A stretch of DNA of 64,000 bases from Crambe crambe (lineage: Eukaryota > Porifera > Demospongiae > Poecilosclerida > Crambeidae): NCBI GenBank assembly GCA_963924555.1, contig OZ004591.1:2108001-2172000 (forward strand), in the 5' to 3' direction. This document shows, one piece after another, positions 58,288 to 64,000 of the stretch. A model generated the notes under the pieces. That model searched no databases, had not been told where the DNA came from, and was given only the letters and a program-made list of their open reading frames with translations. The translations under genes were made by a program, and so were the position numbers. Position 1 is the first letter of the stretch, and every line of letters starts with the position of its first letter.

Positions 58288-60545
58288 ATCACAAAAAATG
58301 ATGTAATACTGGCAAGCAGTTATCATATTGTGTACAAAAGCCCTGAAGATGTCGGGTCTCTAAAATATCATATTGATCTCCTTGGAGCCAAGAAACCTCA
58401 CGACTTCTTTATTTTGAATGTATCACCTCATTATGGTAGGCTTCACACCTTCCTTCATATTGTTTATTATATTTTTATTTATTAATAGATATCCATGTGA
58501 ACAACTCGGACTGTAGTCCCCACAAATACTTCAGTGAAAGGTGTGTATCATTATTATTGCTAGAAACTATTTGTAATAATTATTATTACTGAGTACAAAC
58601 ATGGAGTGGATGTTGTAGGAACCACATCCTTCAATTACAGAAGAGAGGCTACTAGTTTTTCCTTGGAAAAATCATGGCCTTAAGCTCCACTTTCCAGAGG
58701 AAAAACCATGGCTTTAAGCTACACTTTCCAGAAAGTGCTTTACCTCCTGGGATCACTGAGTGTGCTATTCAAGTTAATGATGGTCTCTGTGGTCATTTTT
58801 AATTCTCCAGTGATACTGAGTTGGTTAGTGGAGTTTACTACATTCGTTGCCATCACTCATTCACTAAGCCAGTGACTATGGAGATACAGCACTATTCTGC
58901 CAAAGAAGATATTGAAGAACTCAGTTTTGCCATCAGCACTGGAGACGAGTTACCCTGTCAGTTCAACTTGTGTGAGAATGGAGTATTTGCTGCTCATTCT
59001 CAATTTGGGGCCATCGAGAGAAGAGAAATGCTTCACATGTTCTCTACCAAGCATATCTACTCAATATTCTGCAGGATAGTGGGATGTAATATTCAGGATT
59101 CTGAACTCCATGCTAAGGTATAGTTGATTATAGTTTGAATTCCTCTATGATACTGGCTATTTTTCATAGGTATTGTTTGAGCACTATCAAATCGTTAGTA
59201 CTTAGAATGTACTTGATCAGGAAATTATCTTCCTGGAAGGAGAGATTAAACTCAACATTCCAATATCTGGTGTGACTGTGTATGATTCTTGGAGAATACA
59301 ACCTTTAACAGCACCTGTGGTCAGTTCTACAACAATTTCATTGCTCCAATAGAATTAGTTCTCATAAAATTAGCTTATAAAACAAACCACCAGCGTTTCG
59401 ACCAGAATAGTCTTGTTTCATAAGCTAATTTTATGAGAACTAAATTTTTATCATGTTAGCTGAGCAGAATTTCATTGCTGTTAATAATAACTTGCTATCT
59501 GCATGAGTATTTGTATCATTCCAGCTAGCAATTGGTACCATATGTTAGGTCCTTACATAGAATACTTACATTCTAGATCCAAAAGGAGAGTGTGGATCCA
59601 TTTCAGAAGAACAGGTAGCTGTCATGTCGTAAACTGCGTGTGTATAGGACCTCTGAAAAAGCAGACCCTCGTCTAACTCATCAAATCACACTTCTTGGTG
59701 CCAAAGAGCCCAATAATGTTTTTGTTCTCTGTCTATTGTATCCTGGTATGTTAATTCATAATACTAACATTAAGTAGGTAGTATACATGTTAACATGTAC
59801 AATAGCTATGAAAATGAATGAGAGTTAATTTTTTTTTTTTTTTTGCAGTACCTTCTCCAGTGTAATCTCCGCCATCATCTGGAAATGAACCAGGGATTTC
59901 CCCAGTAGCATCAGCTACCAATGTAAGTCACTTTAAGACCTCATGATCTCACCTAACTCATAACTGACAATAATAGGTGAGAGCCAGCACTAGTCCACAA
60001 GTCGTATCTCCAGAAAAATCTTGTAAGTACATAATGGTCCTTATATAATTTTATCACTGACTGTGACTGAGTAAATCCATTTACAGACCAGAACATACTG
60101 GCAACAGTAGATGACACAGACCTTGGTAAGCAAGCTATACACATACTTGTAGTTTGCAGTTACTGTTCATTCTTCCTTCTTTCTAAGGTATTGATGATAT
60201 TAGAGATGTCTTGGATGAAGTGGAGAAGTTATCTCCAAAATGGGACTTATTCGCTATTAAGCTAGGTCTGAGAAATCATGCAGTTGAAAATATCCAGGAA
60301 AATTGCAGTGATGTCATGAGTAGACTGTTTAAAGCCTTGAAAGAGTGGCTGAAGTTGAACTACAATCACCAAAAATATGGAAGACCAAGCTGGCAGAGGC
60401 TAGCAGAGGCAGTGCGGGGTCTCGATTATGGACTCTTTGAGGAGATAGCCAGGAAGCATGCAGGTGAGATGGTACAGTTTCTCCGTGAGAATAGACTGTT
60501 TATCATTTCCTTTGATGTGCAGTTCAAGATACATCACAGAGTTGA
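58288..60545 (+). pseudogene. Pseudogene C: UPA, ZU5, UPA and Death exons without GTPase part
   Basis: Recognisable exons: UPA-like 58288-58435 (HIDLLGAKKPHDFF), a short linker near 58489-58542, ZU5 about 58612-59119, ZU5-UPA bridge about 59221-59320 (GEIKLNIPISGV), UPA end about 59660-59743 (ITLLGAKEPNN), linker exons 59849-59922, 59977-60022 and 60087-60125, Death domain 60188-60463 and tail 60523-60545 (VQDTSQS). Breaks: an internal duplication near 58665-58732, a TAA at 58800-58802 where the family has Gln-Phe, and a TAA at 59863-59865 where it has Gln. The Roc-COR exon is absent. The Death exons remain open. A UPA before ZU5 suggests the ancestor had two ZU5-UPA modules. Confidence 0.8.
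59355..59443. mobile_element. 89-bp foldback element
   Basis: Arms of about 30 bp (TTAGTTCTCATAAAATTAGC and GCTAATTTTATGAGAACTAA) around a GC-containing loop, in an intron of pseudogene C; not in genes A or B. Confidence 0.8.
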
Positions 60546-61860
60546 TATACTCAGTGAATACGCATGAACAAACACTTGACACTCACCATGCATAATACCC
60601 ACACACTTTGTAGCACACTCCATTATGCATTTATTGTATTCTATAATGCACTTTTCTATAGTTTCTATAATAACTGTATTAATTTTTTCACTAACTTCCT
60701 TATGAAAATATCCTTGACTTTTCTGTGCAACTGCATGAAATTGTCTTTACCATATCAGATCATAATTGCTATATAGTCTATGCATGTAGACCTTTTCATA
60801 TTTCAGCTGTGACTCTGAGAATCTTTTATTGTAGGACTAAGCAGTAGCTAGGACTATCATAATGTATTGTTTAAACTGTGTGTGTGTGAACAGTACAATT
60901 ATAGTCTCCCTAACCCCAGCCCTTGGGAAGATTGTCGCATCTAGCAATAAACAGAATGTAGGTATATATTTAGCAGGCCAGCTTTTAACTTGGTAAAGAT
61001 CGTGAAATGGATATTGCAATCTTGCTCACTTACTGGTGTGGTTTTCATTATAACGTCCTTTACCTATTAGAAGCATGCGGTGAAGACCTGTTAGCAAATA
61101 AATGCAGAAAGGATGACATCTTTACCAGTCCAGCGAAGATGGTAAGTTTGTCGACAGTCCGCGTGTCTCTTTGTGGATTAGATCATAGATATAGATCGAC
61201 TAGGCTGGCTCTGCAGGAGGCTGAAGATCTGTAGTTAGTAAGGTGGTGTTGTGCTAGTTCCGAATAGGGGAAAGTTTGGACATTCTTTCTTTCCCTGTTT
61301 TGTGTTTTTCTAAGTTTCAATCATTAAGTGGCTAAAAATGATATTTCAATATCTAAATTAGTTTGCAGAACAAATGCCGAGTCCATATGGAATATGAAAT
61401 GATGTTGAAGAAGGATGCCATGATGATGGAGATTAATCCCATGGTAGAGACACTGGATACCTCATGGAAGAAAAGAGGTTAGTAAGAAAAAGTCATGTAG
61501 GATGAGAGGATGAGAGAAGAGAAGGAAGAAGGGTATGAGAGTAGGAAAGAGGCGACTGTGTAACTATGGAGAGGGTGAAGAGGGAGGAGGGTGGGAAAAG
61601 AACTGGGATGTGTGTGTGCAGATGAGAGTGAGGGAAAGAGGAGTGTGTGGGATGGATAAGAACATGATGTGAGGTGTGCGGAAAGAAAAGAATTTTGTGA
61701 CCAAAAAATGTATAGCTGTGGATAGGCTTGATTCTATTATGCTGGCATAAATGTGGCATAAGAGGTACTCCCTAGCATCAGGCTTAATGAGGTGAATATT
61801 AGGACATGACTGGCGAGTTCAAGGAAGCAAGCATGTAATGTATGCCTCCATTAAACACTT
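60546..61860 (+). repeat. Post-Death-domain unit, copy 3
   Basis: Closely matches 20363-21670 and more distantly 13005-14330. Confidence 0.8.
61366..61477 (+). pseudogene. SUCLA2-like exon relic (MEINPMVE exon)
   Basis: Copy of 21192-21304 that keeps the full Met run (KKDAMMMEINPMVETLD); the upstream part is out of frame. Confidence 0.5.
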
Positions 61861-62386
61861 ACTTCAGGTGTATAAAGAGAAAATCCAAATCTACATAATT
61901 ATGAACAGTAAAATTTAAAATTTCCCACCCCACCTTAGAAAGTTTTCTAAATGGAGCCCTGAATGGGATTCCCTCTTTTGTCCTTTTTCAACCACTTTTA
62001 GTCTGGTGTATGTATAGGGTGATTTGTGGAAGTGCCTGGGGCTGGCTGCGCCAGACTAAGCTGGCTCATGAGACTAGGATTAGAAATGGAGTAACAATGG
62101 TGGCGTATCTATTCTCCCAGTCATGTGACTGATCATGTAACTCATGCCCACTGCTGGACTGGGCTTTATTTGGAAGTCTGATTTTACCTACCTATTTTAT
62201 GTATCTTGCTGGTACAGTGTACCTATCTATGGTGTAACCTTGGTTATCCACACCTCCTTTATCCAGAACCTATGTGTGATGATAGTTCCAGGTCTTTTCA
62301 ATTAGCCATATCTTAAACATGCCGATGAAATGACTTGAAATTTCTGTCATGTGTTCGATGTATTATTTCACCCTCAAGGTGACTAG

Positions 62387-62554
62387 TTACGAGTCCTGGA
62401 GAGCTGAAGTGGGTACATCTTTCTCTGAGGGATTGGTCTCAGGAAGATGATCGTGTCAATATTCCAGGGTCACATTACAGTCCCCATGGTGATATTCATA
62501 TAGAAGAGGACACTCCATCAGAGATGTGCAAGGAAGGAGTGGACATAGTAAATG
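62387..62554 (+). pseudogene. SUCLA2-like scrambled exon, copy of 22192
   Basis: Same 168-nt open frame with HLSLRDWSQEDD joined to GSHYSPHGDIHIEED; one residue differs from 22192-22359. Confidence 0.55.
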
Positions 62555-63004
62555 GTGAGTGATTTTATCATCCTTGTGGAGATCACTACCATACTTGTCA
62601 CAGTGTACACTGAAGGTCCATTCATACTGTTTGCCATAATGGCTGGATATAATTTCCAAGGATTAAAGGTTTTATGATTTGGTTTGATTTCTTATTCACC
62701 ATCAGTTATGGATGAGTACATTCCTTTAATTATGGTCGTACTTTTTCTAAGTGTTCCGGCCATTGTTGGTTTGGTATCTCCTACCTACTCTGTTTATCTA
62801 CTGAGCAATGAGCATGCCCACTGCTGGACTGGGCTTTATTTGGAAGTCTGATTTTATGTAAGTATGTGCTTCTGGAGTCATCTTTCGTAAGGTTGTGTTG
62901 TGTTAGTTCCTGATGTTACTTTCTTTTTCCTGTTTGTGTTTTTGTGATTACAACATCCGTTTCAGTCATGAAGTGGCAAAAAATGATAATTTAATTTCTA
63001 AATT

Positions 63005-63172
63005 AGTGTGCAGAGCAAATGCCAAGTCTGTATGAAATATGAAATGAAATTGAAGAAGGATGCCACGATGATGGAGATTAATCCCATGGTAGAGACACTG
63101 GACACCTCATGGAAGAAAAGAGGTACATACGAGGAAATTGCAATAAGCATTGCTAAACTCATAAGGAGAGAG
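63005..63172 (+). pseudogene. SUCLA2-like exon relic with longer 3' end
   Basis: Reads KKDATMMEINPMVETLD, then GTYEEIAISIAKLIRRE and a GTATGT donor. The 3' extension matches 22508-22674 better than its positional partner 25000-25166, a sign of exchange between units. Confidence 0.45.
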
Positions 63173-63721
63173 GTATGTTTGATGATAGTATGAGAGAGGG
63201 GAAGAAAGAAGGGTATGGGAGTGGGAAAGAGGTGACTGTGTAACTATGGAGAGGGTGAAGAGGGAAGAGGGTTGGAATAGAAGTGGGATGTGGATATGCA
63301 GATGAGATTGGATAAGAGAGGAGAAAAGATCCCCTATGGCTATCTCTAAAAGTGACAATGCATAGACACTTACTCCTATCCCCTGCAGGAAATTTTTACT
63401 TGGAACGTACATAATAATGAATCCTCCACCCCCTTATTGTCTAGAGCCCCGATTTTTCCCATCCTTAGAAAGTGTTCTAAATGGAGCCCTGAATGGGATT
63501 CCGCACTTTTAGTCTGGTGTATGTATCTTGCTTGTATGTGTGGATCAGTTCCATGTATATGATGTGTTCAGCATTGGACAAATGCTCTTATTAGAATATC
63601 TGAACCCCATTTCTCTCTTGCTTGACCACTGTGTTCCATGGAGCCTGTTCTTTCACATACGTAGTCTTGTGTGAAATCCCATGGTAACATATCTTCTTAT
63701 GAATCCAGTTTTATCATACAG

Positions 63722-63843
63722 GTCTACCAGTACCCTATTGAGAAGCTTTCCAGACATTATCGTGTTTTCGTTCATCTCCCTCTCTCGGTCAATGGCACAT
63801 TCTTCAGCTTTGTGGTCATGAATCTGTGCCTGGAAGGCCAGCT
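63722..63843 (+). pseudogene. Isolated exon with membrane helix, second copy
   Basis: 122 nt like 25721-25842, with V for I at its start and LSVNGTFFSF for LSVIGTFFSF. Acceptor and GTAAGT donor kept. Confidence 0.3.
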
Positions 63844-64000
63844 GTAAGTTAGCTGTTTTTGCATCATTCATAGTGTCTCTGTAGACATCATAATTGAGAT
63901 GACTACATTTCAGCCCAAGCAAATACCAAAAAGATCTGAGCATGCAATTTGCCTCAGTAGTTCATGATAAGGAGAAAGCAATAGACTTGCTCAGTAAGGT

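Larger units (their letters stand above)
62610..64000 (+). repeat. Duplicate of 24.6-26.0 kb
   Basis: From CATAATGGCTGGATATAATT to the window end the sequence follows 24628-26000. The block 22.45-24.6 kb has no counterpart here. Confidence 0.8.

Noticed and set aside
59829-59844. T run as a transposon poly-A tail
   Set aside because: It is the polypyrimidine tract of an acceptor before a recognisable linker exon.
1-64000. tRNA, rRNA, CRISPR array or bacterial-type operators
   Set aside because: None seen; the window has eukaryotic splice structure throughout.

Overview
The window looks like AT-rich metazoan nuclear DNA with short introns (about 50-110 bp inside the large genes), GT/AG splice sites and many small transposons. 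The multidomain architecture P-loop/Roc-COR + ZU5 + UPA + Death, next to kelch-repeat genes, is what I would expect from a sponge such as Amphimedon. That assignment is inference. I see no bacterial operon, rRNA, tRNA or CRISPR.

Layout. (1) 1-13.0 kb holds the 3' part of a kelch-repeat gene (exons 2463-7546; its first exon lies left of the window). A complete ten-exon gene follows (8852-13004) that encodes a Roc-COR-like GTPase with ZU5, UPA and C-terminal Death domains. (2) 13.0-32.3 kb is an array of duplicated, decayed units. They carry an orphan Death-domain exon (20002-20362), many exon relics resembling the ADP-forming succinyl-CoA ligase beta subunit (SUCLA2), and several repeat families. 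(3) 32.3-35.3 kb is a frameshifted hAT/ZNF862-like transposase gene on the minus strand, flanked by about 240-bp direct repeats. (4) 35.3-43.1 kb is gene-poor, with degenerate repeats and a clean hAT-type MITE at 41911-42268. (5) 43.1-57.8 kb is a second, complete copy of the kelch gene (43144-51900) and of the Roc-COR-ZU5-UPA-Death gene (53202-57839). It is collinear with region 1 at an offset of about 44.5 kb. (6) 57.9-60.5 kb is the wreck of a third kelch/ZU5-UPA-Death pair. (7) 60.5-64.0 kb repeats the material of 20.3-22.4 and 24.6-26.0 kb.

By splicing the exons by hand I obtained frame-consistent models: 400 aa for the complete kelch gene, and 1182 and 1171 aa for the two GTPase/Death genes. 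ZU5-UPA-Death is the supramodule of UNC5, PIDD and ankyrins, and Roc-COR GTPases are molecular switches, so an intracellular signalling role in cell death or innate immunity is reasonable for the large genes. The kelch neighbour would form a beta-propeller. In the kelch genes, clustered amino-acid changes fall in exons while the surrounding introns look nearly identical, which points to diversifying selection or conversion on loops. A working hypothesis, not proven, is a recurrent two-gene module: a variable kelch propeller plus a death-domain switch, duplicated as a unit.
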